Shown: positions 17,042 to 25,246 of the stretch, piece by piece
Layout: the number at the start of each line of letters is the position of its first letter
Position numbering within the stretch: the stretch's first letter is position 1
DNA from: Acidobacteriota bacterium
Lineage (GTDB): Bacteria > Acidobacteriota > Terriglobia > Bryobacterales > Bryobacteraceae
NCBI GenBank assembly: GCA_016871155.1
Contig: VFZO01000021.1
Span: 1 to 41,884 of the forward strand
Direction of reading: 5' to 3'
DNA length: 41,884 bases
The notes under the pieces: generated by a model
The model's database searches: none
Seen by the model: the letters and a program-made list of their open reading frames with translations, nothing else
Told to the model about the DNA's origin: nothing
Translations under genes and position numbers: made by a program

Positions 17042-18369
17042 CCGCGTTCGAGCACCATGCCTTCCTTCTCCAGGCGCTGCATCATCGTTCGGAACTCCGG
17101 GGTTCCGTCCGGGTCCCAATACTCGGTGTTCAGCGGCGCATCGTAGCTGAGCGTCGCCAACCGCCGCGTGTCTGGCCGGACCATGAAGATCGGTGTCCGC
17201 GTGTCGCCGAGGTTGTACATCATCGTGCCGTTCGAGAACCGTGTCTTGATGATCCATTTCGGCTGAGGCGGCAATTGCAGCTTCTTCAATCGCTCAAGCG
17301 ATTCGCGATCGAGCGTGAGGCCGAGTCCGGGAGTCTCGGGCACGCGAATCAGGCCGTTGACGGGCTGGAGCCGCTCTTTGACGACATCTTCCTTCCATGA
17401 TTCGGTGTCGTTGTTGAAGTGCAGATAAGCCGTCTTGCAAGCGGCCTGCATGTGGAGTGTCATTGCTCGGGTGATCGTGCCGCCCGTGTTCTGCCACGAG
17501 AACGGAGTTTCGAGCATCGCGAACAGGCCCGCGTGGCGCAGTACGTAGCCGATCTGGGAGTTGCCGAGAATATACCCGTCGGCGGCGCGATGCTGCGTCT
17601 CGAACCCAGAGCCGAGCGGCGAGTGATGGTAGAGAATCGGCAACCGGCACTTGGCGCGAAGCTCGGCGTAACCCTTGATATCGCGCTCTGGCATCGGATC
17701 CTCGAAAGCGCCCGCGATCGGATACTTCTCGATTTTCTGAAGCAGTTCGAACACGTGATCATCCGAGCCGCCCATGGTGAAGTCGTGATGGATCTTGAAG
17801 CCTTTTGGCGCCACCGCCTGCATCGCCTCCATCTGGTCGATTACGTTCTCGAACGGTGAAAGGTGATACTTCATCCACGTGTAGCCAAGACTCGCCACGT
17901 GCAGAAGCGTCGCGGCCATGCGCTTGGGATGTGTGGAGACGTGCCAGGCGGCGCACGGGACGAAGGAGCGGTGTTTAGGACCGATCAGCTTGTACACGGG
18001 TACACCCGCTGCTTTGCCCATCAGGTCATACATGGCCGTGCCGAGGGCTTTGCTCGTCTCGTCGGCCACCCATTCGAACGGGCTCGATCCGATGTACTTC
18101 TCGAGAATGTCCTTCGGTAGCGGATCTTCGTTCTCGCCGAGCCCGATGAGTTCACTGTTGGTCCGCACGACGTAGATGACGCGCCGGCTCGGGCCGTAGA
18201 AGTGCATCATCTCGTAGTTCTGGAAATCCGCCCAGGGAACCTGAATGCGATGCTCTTCGATGTCCACTACCTTCAGCCTCGGGAATGCGCTGTTGGCGCG
18301 CTCCTGTGCCCGCAGTAGCCGTGTCGATTGCGACGCCGTCAATGCGCCTAGAAATCCTCTTCTTGTCAT
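17038..18369 (-). CDS. Exported enolase-superfamily (mandelate racemase-like) protein 2
   Basis: 443 residues from ATG 18369, which overlaps the creatininase-family stop (ATGA) and has GGAAGGAG upstream. The leader is twin-arginine (MTRRGFLGALTASQS). Landmarks are K167-Y-H169 in place of KxK, D196 (KIHHDF), E223-D224-P, and YHHSP (H248-H249) at the third ligand position. These are the same substitutions as in the 6913 copy, although the proteins diverge elsewhere. Shared blocks include YIGSSP/YVGSSP, AMYDLMGK, GVP-(Y/W)KLIGPK and ETPGLG-TLDRE-LE. A sugar-acid dehydratase-like activity is the family expectation, but the altered ligands make this uncertain. It sits mid-operon between the amidohydrolase and glycosidase-like B. 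Confidence 0.8.
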   Translation of the reverse strand: MTRRGFLGALTASQSTRLLRAQERANSAFPRLKVVDIEEHRIQVPWADFQNYEMMHFYGPSRRVIYVVRTNSELIGLGENEDPLPKDILEKYIGSSPFEWVADETSKALGTAMYDLMGKAAGVPVYKLIGPKHRSFVPCAAWHVSTHPKRMAATLLHVASLGYTWMKYHLSPFENVIDQMEAMQAVAPKGFKIHHDFTMGGSDDHVFELLQKIEKYPIAGAFEDPMPERDIKGYAELRAKCRLPILYHHSPLGSGFETQHRAADGYILGNSQIGYVLRHAGLFAMLETPFSWQNTGGTITRAMTLHMQAACKTAYLHFNNDTESWKEDVVKERLQPVNGLIRVPETPGLGLTLDRESLERLKKLQLPPQPKWIIKTRFSNGTMMYNLGDTRTPIFMVRPDTRRLATLSYDAPLNTEYWDPDGTPEFRTMMQRLEKEGMVLERG

Positions 18370-19121
18370 CCGTTCCAACTCCTTCCATCCCAGCCGGCCA
18401 CTCGCCGCAACAACGCCACCACATCCGCCGCGAACACCTGCAAGAGCGCTTCCCCGATCTCCGGCGTCGCGAGCGCCGGATCCCCAATGTGTCCCTGTGA
18501 AGAGACGTCGGGCATGGTCCAGGCGCGTGAGGCCGGTTGAAATGGATTGCCCCACTCGGCCTTCTCCACCGCGCGAAAATCGCCCACCAGATCCGGGCGC
18601 AGCCGCAGCATCATCGAAGTTTCCCATTGGCAGGCGTGTTCGATCTTGTGTTTCAAGCCCGGAATCGACGGCGCGGGATCGGAGCCGAGCGCCCAGTAGT
18701 TGGCAAGCAGCAGAAGCAGATCCTTGCGGTCGCGATGCGCCTGGCGGACCGCGAAGAGCACCTGCTGGCCGGGAAAGCTATTGCCGCCGTGTCCGTTCAG
18801 CAGCACGATCCGTTTGAAGCCGTGCGTGAGCACGCAGTCCACCATCGTGCGCAGCATATCGAGGTAGGCGCTGGGCGCGGCCGTCATCGTGCCGGCAAAG
18901 TCGACATGGTGGTGCGAATTGCCCAGCCACATAACGGGCGCGAACAACACGCGTTCACCCAGTTCTTCGTTCGCGCGCCGGGCGACTTCGCCCACCAGAA
19001 AGCTGTCGGTGTAGAGCGGCAAGTGCGGCCCATGCTGTTCGAGCGCCGCGATCGGCAGTACGACTGGTGTGTCGCGCGGCAGCCTGTCCACCGCGGGCCA
19101 GGAGAGTTCAGAGAGCTGCAA
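18366..19121 (-). CDS. Creatininase-family amidohydrolase
   Basis: 251 residues with an apparent TTG start at 19121, preceded by GGAGGA. Metal-site motifs are clear: ALEQHGPHLPLYTD (E28, H30, D39), LLNGHGGN (H111), and a later EHACQWETS (E161, E167). The family includes creatinine amidohydrolase, the mycofactocin peptidase MftE and formamide-cleaving enzymes. All hydrolyse non-peptide amides or small peptides with a divalent metal. There is no leader, so it is cytoplasmic. It lies 15 nt after the AbgT-type transporter gene, which suggests hydrolysis of an imported amide, but the substrate is not readable. Length matches the family. Confidence 0.85.
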   Translation of the reverse strand: MQLSELSWPAVDRLPRDTPVVLPIAALEQHGPHLPLYTDSFLVGEVARRANEELGERVLFAPVMWLGNSHHHVDFAGTMTAAPSAYLDMLRTMVDCVLTHGFKRIVLLNGHGGNSFPGQQVLFAVRQAHRDRKDLLLLLANYWALGSDPAPSIPGLKHKIEHACQWETSMMLRLRPDLVGDFRAVEKAEWGNPFQPASRAWTMPDVSSQGHIGDPALATPEIGEALLQVFAADVVALLRRVAGWDGRSWNG

Positions 19122-19136
19122 TTGTCCTCCAGATCA

Positions 19137-20678
19137 TCATCGAGAGTAGGTATACGCCGCTTGCAAACCGAGCGGAATCCGAAATGTCCAGAATAAAGCG
19201 AGCAACAGGCTCCAGGAAAGCAGGAAGGCCAATGAATAGGGAAGCATCAATGAGATGAGCGTTCCGGCGCCGGCATCCTTGACGTAGCGCCTCGCATACA
19301 GAACCACCAACGGAAAGAACGGCATCAGCGGGGTGATGATGTTGGTGCTCGAATCGCCCACGCGAAAAGCGGCTTGCGTCAGTTCGGGCGCCAACCCCAC
19401 GGCCATCAGCATCGGAACGAAGATCGGGCTCAGCAGTGCCCACTTGGCCGAGGCTGAGCCGATGAGCAGGTTGATCGCCGCCGTCAGTAGAATCACGCCG
19501 CCGATCGTCACCTGTGCTGGAAGCTGCCACGCCTTCAATGCGTTCGCGCCTTTGATCGCGATCAGCAGTCCGATGTTCGACTGTGTGAACGCAGCCGTGA
19601 ACTGCGCCGCGAAGAACGCCATCACCACGTAGTAGCTCACCGAGCTCATGCCCTTTGTCATCGCCTGCACCACATCGCGATGGCTGGTAATCGAGCCCGC
19701 CGCCCGGCCGTAAACAATGCCTGGAATCAGCAACAGGAAGAACAGCACGGGCACGATCATCCGCATCAGCGGTGCGTCCGGCGTGATGAGACCGCCCGCG
19801 GGCGAACGCAGCGGCGACCCTGCGGGTACACAGGCGAACACGACCACCGCGAATACTGCGAGCGCGGCCAGCGCGGCGGCCTGGAGTCCGCGCGATGTCG
19901 CCTCGCTCGCGGACGGCTGGGCTGGCGAATCCGGTTCGCTCTCGTATGGCAGTCCAGTCAGACGCGGCTCGATGACACGATCCGTGATCCACCAGCCGGC
20001 CGTGATCAACAGCACCGCCGACGCGCTCATGAACCACCAGTTGCAGAGCGGATTCACCTGCGCGGCCGGATCGATGATTCGCGCCGCTTGTTGCGTGAAG
20101 CCTTGCAGAAGAGGATCGAGAGCGGCGGGCAGGAAACTGGCGCTGAAGCCGCCCGTAGCTCCGGCAAACGCCGCGGCGATTCCGCTCAGAGGATGCCGTC
20201 CCGATACCGCGAAGATCGCACCACCGGCCGGAATCACAATCGCGTAACCCGGATCGCCGGCCGAATGGCTCAGCACGGCGACGAGCATTACCATCGGCGT
20301 GAGCAGGCGCTGAGAGGTGAGCCGCAGCAGCGAGCGGATCGCCGCAGCGAACAATCCGCTGTGCTCGGCCACTCCGGTCGCAAGCAGGATCACAAGCACT
20401 TGCCCGAGCGGCGGAAAATCCATGAACGTTTTCACCATGCCGGTGAGGAAGCTGGCCAGGGCCGGGCCCGTCAGTTGACTCACTACGCGGATCGGCTGGT
20501 TCGTCCGCGGGTCCCGTTCGGTGAATTCGACTGGCGCGAGAATCGCCGACGCCAGCCAGGTAATCGCGAGCACCCAGACGAAGAGAATCGCCGGGTCGGG
20601 CAAGCGGTTTCCGGCCCGTTCGATCAGATCGAGGAAGCCGCGGCCGGCCGAGCCCTTCGTTGTGGTTTTCTGGATCAG
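19137..20678 (-). CDS. AbgT-family membrane transporter with a probable CTG start
   Basis: Integral membrane protein with about a dozen hydrophobic segments. AbgT hallmarks are GSASAKWALLSPIFVPMLM and RVGDSSTNIITPLMPFFP. Family members are the E. coli p-aminobenzoyl-glutamate importer AbgT and the MtrF/YdaH antimetabolite exporters. The first ATG/GTG/TTG-type start in frame is TTG 20603, which would cut into the conserved family N-terminus. Upstream codons encode GRGFLDLIERAGNRLPDP, matching the ERxGNxLPxP block of AbgT proteins. The frame is open back to CTG 20678, which overlaps the TGA of the receptor gene by 4 nt. Starting there gives 513 residues, close to E. coli AbgT. The direction of transport is unknown. 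Confidence 0.82.
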   Translation of the reverse strand: MIQKTTTKGSAGRGFLDLIERAGNRLPDPAILFVWVLAITWLASAILAPVEFTERDPRTNQPIRVVSQLTGPALASFLTGMVKTFMDFPPLGQVLVILLATGVAEHSGLFAAAIRSLLRLTSQRLLTPMVMLVAVLSHSAGDPGYAIVIPAGGAIFAVSGRHPLSGIAAAFAGATGGFSASFLPAALDPLLQGFTQQAARIIDPAAQVNPLCNWWFMSASAVLLITAGWWITDRVIEPRLTGLPYESEPDSPAQPSASEATSRGLQAAALAALAVFAVVVFACVPAGSPLRSPAGGLITPDAPLMRMIVPVLFFLLLIPGIVYGRAAGSITSHRDVVQAMTKGMSSVSYYVVMAFFAAQFTAAFTQSNIGLLIAIKGANALKAWQLPAQVTIGGVILLTAAINLLIGSASAKWALLSPIFVPMLMAVGLAPELTQAAFRVGDSSTNIITPLMPFFPLVVLYARRYVKDAGAGTLISLMLPYSLAFLLSWSLLLALFWTFRIPLGLQAAYTYSR

Positions 20679-23600
20679 AACTCGATTCTAGCCTCGACAC
20701 GGATCGTCCGTGCGCCGGTCATGGCGCCCCTCCCCGCTGTTCCTCCCGTGATGATGTTGCTGCCACCCGCTTGCGTGAGCCAAGGATGGTTGAACAGGTT
20801 GACGAATTTGCCACCCACGCGGAGCATCGCGCTTTCCCGAAACAGAAGCGGGATGTCCTTGTAGAGCGCAACGTTGTTCTGACCCAATCCCACCCAGGAC
20901 TGCGGCAGGATCACGTTGTACCCCGCATCGCCGTACTGCCCGGCCCGGGGCCGCGTGAAGCAAGCCGTGTTGTAGATGGCGCCGACCGAAGGCGCGATGT
21001 TCGGATTGCAGCCCGGCACCACCGAGGCACGGATGTTGCGCCCGAGCCCGAGCGGATCCTGTCCGGCCACGAGCGGCGTGATCGGTTTCCAGGTGTCGAA
21101 CCACCACCAGCCGCTCAACGCCCATCCGCCAATCGCATAGTTGGCGGCGCGAGGCACCGACGACAGGAACCGGCGGCCACGCCCGAAGGGCAGTTCGATG
21201 ACGTGCGAGATGCTGAATCGCTGATCGGACCAATCGGGCTGCCGGCCGTAGTCGCGATCGCGGTTCCGCGTGTCCTCGATGAGGTCGCCGAAGTCGGTCT
21301 CGCGCCAGGGCCTGAGCACGCTGGGCAATCCGAGCTTGTGTCCCCACGAATAGAAGACTTCGAACTGCACGCCCGCCGAGAAGCGGCGCTTCAGTGACGC
21401 CTCCATGCCTTGATAGCTCATGTTGCCGCCGGCGCTCACCATGGTCACGCGGCTGAATCGCGGGAAGCGCGCACCCTGGCCCACGGCCGGGCTGATGAAG
21501 GACTGGTAGGGAAGATTCGTGCCTTTGACGCCGAGATAGGTGACGCGCAACGCGGTGTCGGGCAGGACCTCGCGCTCGATGGTCAAGTTCCAGTTGGCCG
21601 TGTAACCGAAGGGGAAGTTCTTGTCCACGCCGAGCGCCGTCTGGCCCGTGGCTCCGAATGCTTGGGGAAACGGGAAGGGAAATGCGAAGGCAGGCCGTCC
21701 GCCGCTGTAGCTGTTGCTGAAGGCTTCATCCAATGCGAAGGGCACGCGAGTCGCCATGGCGCTGCCATCCTGCGCGCAACAGGCGCCGCCGCCCGCCTCC
21801 CACGATGGCGGCACCGAGAAGAATCCGACGCTGCCGCGAACCACCGATTTCGAAACGAACCCGGGGCGATACGCAAATCCCACGCGCGGGAACCAATGGA
21901 ACTGCGGGCGGTTCCGAAGGCGGAGCGGGAAGCCCGCTTCGGCCGCGGTCAGGATCGGAATCGAACTCGGGAACGCAGGGCTGACCAGCTTGCGCGACGA
22001 TTCGAGCGGAACCACCAGACTGCCAGTGGCCGGATCGAAGTTCGACATCATGTAGTTCTTCTCGTACGCCAATCCGTTGTGTTCGAACCGCAGGCCCAAT
22101 TCGAGATTCAACCGCTGGGTGACGCGCCAGTTGTCCTGGAAGTAGACACCGCCCCAGATTTGCTCGCGATAGGGGCGCGGCGTAACACCGGCCCGCGCCG
22201 CGTTGTCTGGAACGCCGATCAGGAAATCGCCATAAGGATGACCGGTAAAGCGGCCCGTGAAGTCGAAGCGGCCCGCCGTTGCTTGGCCCCACTTGATGGT
22301 CTGGTTGTACGCTGGCCGCAGGTCGCCGCCCATCTTGAAGCTGTGCGCACCCTTCACCCACGAGAGGTTGTCGGTGATGTTGCGCGTGTCGACACGGTAG
22401 TCATACCCGCCGGTGAAACCGAAGTCGAAGCCAGTGGAAAACCCGGGAATGTTGATGACGGGTAGACTCGCTGACGTAGTTGGGTCGAGCGAGGGGAGCC
22501 ACGTGAAGCCGAGCGAGCGCAGAAGGGCCAGCCCGTTGCCCTTGAACTGATCCGAGAATCCGCTCGGAAACGGCGTGTTCGGATCGGTCGCCTCGAGCTC
22601 GTCCTTACGCTCGATACCGGCGCGGAATTCGTTCACGATGTTCGGGCGTATCACGCGCGTCCAGTAGACGCGCTGGCTATTGCTCGGCCAGTTGTTGCCG
22701 AGCCACCAGAAGTTGTAGCCGCTGCGATCGTTGGTGGAGTAGGCGCGCCGCCAGGTGGAAGCCCACCCGATACGATCCTTTGACGTCAACTGGTGGTCGA
22801 GCTTGACCGAGAAGTTGGATCCGGTCGACGAGCCTGTTGGCACGCCGAGTTCGCGGATGAAGTTCGGTCCGTCGTTGGCGGGGTTCTGCGAAGGGAAGTT
22901 GGTGGCAGGCAGCAGCTTCAGGAAGTTCGCCGAGACGCCGCTGATCGAGGACGCTGGAATCCGGTTGCCGGGGAAGGGCGTGCCTGTCGATGGGTCGACG
23001 AGGGTCCCGGTCCGGAATCTGCCGACGGGCAGAAACGAGAAATCGCCGGTGCGCATTCGTTCCGGCGCGATCGTCACGGGGCTTCCACCCTGCGCGTAGG
23101 TCACTTGGTTGAGCCAGTAGCGATCGATGTAGAAGAACGTCTTGTCGCGCCCGTTGTAGAGTTTCGGAATCCGCACCGGACCCGAGACTGACCAGAGTTG
23201 GTCGCGGTTGGTGGGATAGCCGCGGCCTCGCACCCGATTGTTCGGGCCCAGCGCATTCATGGCGGGATTGCCTAACTGCATCAGGAACTTCCCGTGCAGC
23301 GCGTTGGTTCCGCTCTGCGTGGCGAAGTCCATGACCATCGGCGTCGCATACTCGGCGGAGTTGCCGCTGGTGAGCACCTTCACCTCTTGCAGGGTTTCGA
23401 CGTTCAGAAAGAAATTGTTCATTTCGACGCCGTCGACGGTCGTCTTGTTCTGCGCCGCTGTAGTGCCGACTCCCTGGAATCCCTGGAACGACGGCGACAG
23501 TGCGCCGCCCGTCGCGACGTACACATTCGAGATCTGCGGCAGATAGTTGTTGTTGATCGCCTTTCGGTTGAAGTGCCCGCTGTTGAGTTGGCCCGAGTCC

Positions 23601-23980
23601 GTGGTGATCACCGGCGCCTGGCCGGTGATCTCCACCTGCTGGGTCAAGTCACCGATCGTGAGCGGCACGTCGATGCGGAGCGTCTGCCTCGTTTCGAGCA
23701 CAATCTGCGCCTGCCGGTGCGTCCGGAATCCGGCAAACTCCAGGGTCAGTGTATACGTGCCCTCGGTCATCTTGTCGATCTCGTAGTATCCGCGAGCATC
23801 GGTTGTTGCGGCGCCCGCGAGGCCAGTGCCGTCATTGCGGGCCGTTGCCTTGGCACCGGCCACCGGAGCCCCAGAGGGATCGGTCACGGTTCCCACGATC
23901 TTCGATAGTGGCGATTGTGCAAGCGCAGCAGGCGCCGCGCAGAGAAGCGCCATCGATAGCAAAAGGTTCGTGTTCGACAT
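20675..23980 (-). CDS. TonB-dependent receptor with carboxypeptidase-regulatory-like domain (Oar-like) 1
   Basis: 1,101 residues from ATG 23980, with GAGGTGG upstream and a clear signal peptide (MSNTNLLLSMALLCAAPAALAQ). An upstream in-frame start at 24067 would add 29 residues spanning the promoter and is rejected. Residues 25-115 form the CarboxypepD_reg-like domain (IVGTVTDPSGAPVAGAKATA, GYYEIDKMTEGTYTLTLEF). A plug-like region (TTVDGVEMNNFFLN) and a long beta-barrel follow, ending in VEARIEF with the terminal Phe typical of outer-membrane proteins. Such receptors take up large ligands with TonB energy, and in this phylum they often sit beside carbohydrate-active enzymes. It heads the nine-gene minus-strand operon. 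Confidence 0.88.
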   Translation of the reverse strand: MSNTNLLLSMALLCAAPAALAQSPLSKIVGTVTDPSGAPVAGAKATARNDGTGLAGAATTDARGYYEIDKMTEGTYTLTLEFAGFRTHRQAQIVLETRQTLRIDVPLTIGDLTQQVEITGQAPVITTDSGQLNSGHFNRKAINNNYLPQISNVYVATGGALSPSFQGFQGVGTTAAQNKTTVDGVEMNNFFLNVETLQEVKVLTSGNSAEYATPMVMDFATQSGTNALHGKFLMQLGNPAMNALGPNNRVRGRGYPTNRDQLWSVSGPVRIPKLYNGRDKTFFYIDRYWLNQVTYAQGGSPVTIAPERMRTGDFSFLPVGRFRTGTLVDPSTGTPFPGNRIPASSISGVSANFLKLLPATNFPSQNPANDGPNFIRELGVPTGSSTGSNFSVKLDHQLTSKDRIGWASTWRRAYSTNDRSGYNFWWLGNNWPSNSQRVYWTRVIRPNIVNEFRAGIERKDELEATDPNTPFPSGFSDQFKGNGLALLRSLGFTWLPSLDPTTSASLPVINIPGFSTGFDFGFTGGYDYRVDTRNITDNLSWVKGAHSFKMGGDLRPAYNQTIKWGQATAGRFDFTGRFTGHPYGDFLIGVPDNAARAGVTPRPYREQIWGGVYFQDNWRVTQRLNLELGLRFEHNGLAYEKNYMMSNFDPATGSLVVPLESSRKLVSPAFPSSIPILTAAEAGFPLRLRNRPQFHWFPRVGFAYRPGFVSKSVVRGSVGFFSVPPSWEAGGGACCAQDGSAMATRVPFALDEAFSNSYSGGRPAFAFPFPFPQAFGATGQTALGVDKNFPFGYTANWNLTIEREVLPDTALRVTYLGVKGTNLPYQSFISPAVGQGARFPRFSRVTMVSAGGNMSYQGMEASLKRRFSAGVQFEVFYSWGHKLGLPSVLRPWRETDFGDLIEDTRNRDRDYGRQPDWSDQRFSISHVIELPFGRGRRFLSSVPRAANYAIGGWALSGWWWFDTWKPITPLVAGQDPLGLGRNIRASVVPGCNPNIAPSVGAIYNTACFTRPRAGQYGDAGYNVILPQSWVGLGQNNVALYKDIPLLFRESAMLRVGGKFVNLFNHPWLTQAGGSNIITGGTAGRGAMTGARTIRVEARIEF

Positions 23981-24027
23981 TGACCACCTCACGCCCGCAG
24001 ATCCCGGCTCGAAGGCCGGAGAGAATA

Positions 24028-24058
24028 CTTGTATACACTTGCCCCAGCAGGATGTCAA
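24028..24058 (-). promoter_or_regulatory. Sigma-70-type promoter of the receptor 1 operon
   Basis: On the minus strand, TTGACA (24058-24053) is followed after exactly 17 nt by TATACA (24035-24030), a perfect -35 and a 5/6 -10. The predicted start is near 24023, giving a leader of about 43 nt before ATG 23980. The -10 lies inside the decamer TGTATACAAG (24037-24028), which recurs at 26959-26950. The promoter begins just 6 nt after the stop of the preceding gene. Confidence 0.75.
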
Positions 24059-24063
24059 GTTTT

Positions 24064-25236
24064 TCAACGGAACCAGTCGTAATTCAAGCCGAGCGAGCGG
24101 TCGGCGAGAGGCAACTCCACCTTCGCGCCTCCGCGCTTGGAAGATTCCTTCGCCGCGATCTCCACTTCAAGCGCCATGGCCACGCGCCGGCCGGAGTTCT
24201 TCGGCTCATCCATGCGGCCGTCCATGCAGGCGATGACATCGTCGATGCTGTATACGGAGTGGTAGGGGAGCACGAACTGCGGGGCAGGCCAAGGGCATTC
24301 CACACGCTGCATGCCGGCGGGAGTGTCGAGGTCCACGAAAAGGCGCCATTGCCCGGAGAAGACGATCTCTCCTTTCGTTCCCGTCAGGCGGACGCCGGGG
24401 CCTCCGCTCCGAAAATGAATGACGAGCCCTTCCCGAGTGACGGCCATGGCTTGGCCGACGAACTCATCGCTACCGCCTTCACGCCTCGGTTTGTCGCCCG
24501 TGGCGGCGACCCAGTCGATCGTACCGTCCACGAAATAGGCCCAGTTCTGATGCTGCGCGCCCGGGTTTCTGGTGTCGATCGAGACCAGATCTCCGATCAC
24601 GCCTTTCTTCACCAGTTCCTTGGCCTTGCCGAACGACGGATGGGTGGTGGAGATGGCGCCCGCGCTGAGTGGGATCTTGCGGTCCGCGCAGGCGTTCACC
24701 ATCGCATCGGCTTCGGCGAGAGTGTGGCACATTGGCTTCTCGGCTACGATTCCCTTGGCGCCCATCTCCGCCGCCTTCACCGTGAGGAATGAACGGCCCT
24801 TGGCGTTGGTGCACACGGCGACGATGTCCAGCCGCTCTTTCTTCATCATCTCGAGGGCGTCGGAATAGAGAGCCTTGATCCCGAAGTACTCGCCAAACAC
24901 GGCCAGTCGCTTGGGGTCGCGTTCGGCGCCAGCCACGAGTTCGACATCCGGGCGCGCGTGCAGAGCGCCGGAGTAAGATTGCGGCAGCCCCTCCTCGCCG
25001 GGATGGTCATGATGGTAGCGGCGGCGCGTCAAGTCGAGTTTCGGCGTAGGGCGATTGACGTCGTCGATGTTGAACCGGTCGCCCACACGTTCGGCGAGAT
25101 CGTAGAGCAGTCCGGTCCAGCCGAGGCCGATCACGCCGGCACGGTATTTCTTTCTCGGCGTCTGCGCGCCGGCCGGCGTTTGCGCTGCCATCATCGCTGG
25201 AGCCAGAGAGGCGGTAAGTAAGTCGCGTCTATTCAT
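24064..25236 (-). CDS. Gfo/Idh/MocA family oxidoreductase, exported
   Basis: 390 residues from ATG 25236, with AGGAG seven bases upstream that overlaps the preceding stop (TAGGAG). The leader is twin-arginine (MNRRDLLTASLAPAMMAAQTPAGAQ). The Rossmann turn is AGVIGLGWTG, and the family EKP motif is intact (GIVAEKPMCHTL). The later GAISTTHPSF and the C-terminal beta-sheet domain are as expected. It is the most canonical of the four clear Gfo/Idh/MocA proteins here. NAD(P)-dependent oxidation or reduction of a sugar derivative is expected. Eleven nt separate the stop of glycosidase-like C from this start, so the two are cotranscribed. Confidence 0.87.
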   Translation of the reverse strand: MNRRDLLTASLAPAMMAAQTPAGAQTPRKKYRAGVIGLGWTGLLYDLAERVGDRFNIDDVNRPTPKLDLTRRRYHHDHPGEEGLPQSYSGALHARPDVELVAGAERDPKRLAVFGEYFGIKALYSDALEMMKKERLDIVAVCTNAKGRSFLTVKAAEMGAKGIVAEKPMCHTLAEADAMVNACADRKIPLSAGAISTTHPSFGKAKELVKKGVIGDLVSIDTRNPGAQHQNWAYFVDGTIDWVAATGDKPRREGGSDEFVGQAMAVTREGLVIHFRSGGPGVRLTGTKGEIVFSGQWRLFVDLDTPAGMQRVECPWPAPQFVLPYHSVYSIDDVIACMDGRMDEPKNSGRRVAMALEVEIAAKESSKRGGAKVELPLADRSLGLNYDWFR

Positions 25237-25246
25237 GAGAGGTCTC

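Noticed and set aside
23981..24067. 29-residue N-terminal extension of receptor 1
   Set aside because: It would cover the promoter and displace the signal peptide. ATG 23980 has a good ribosome-binding site and leader.
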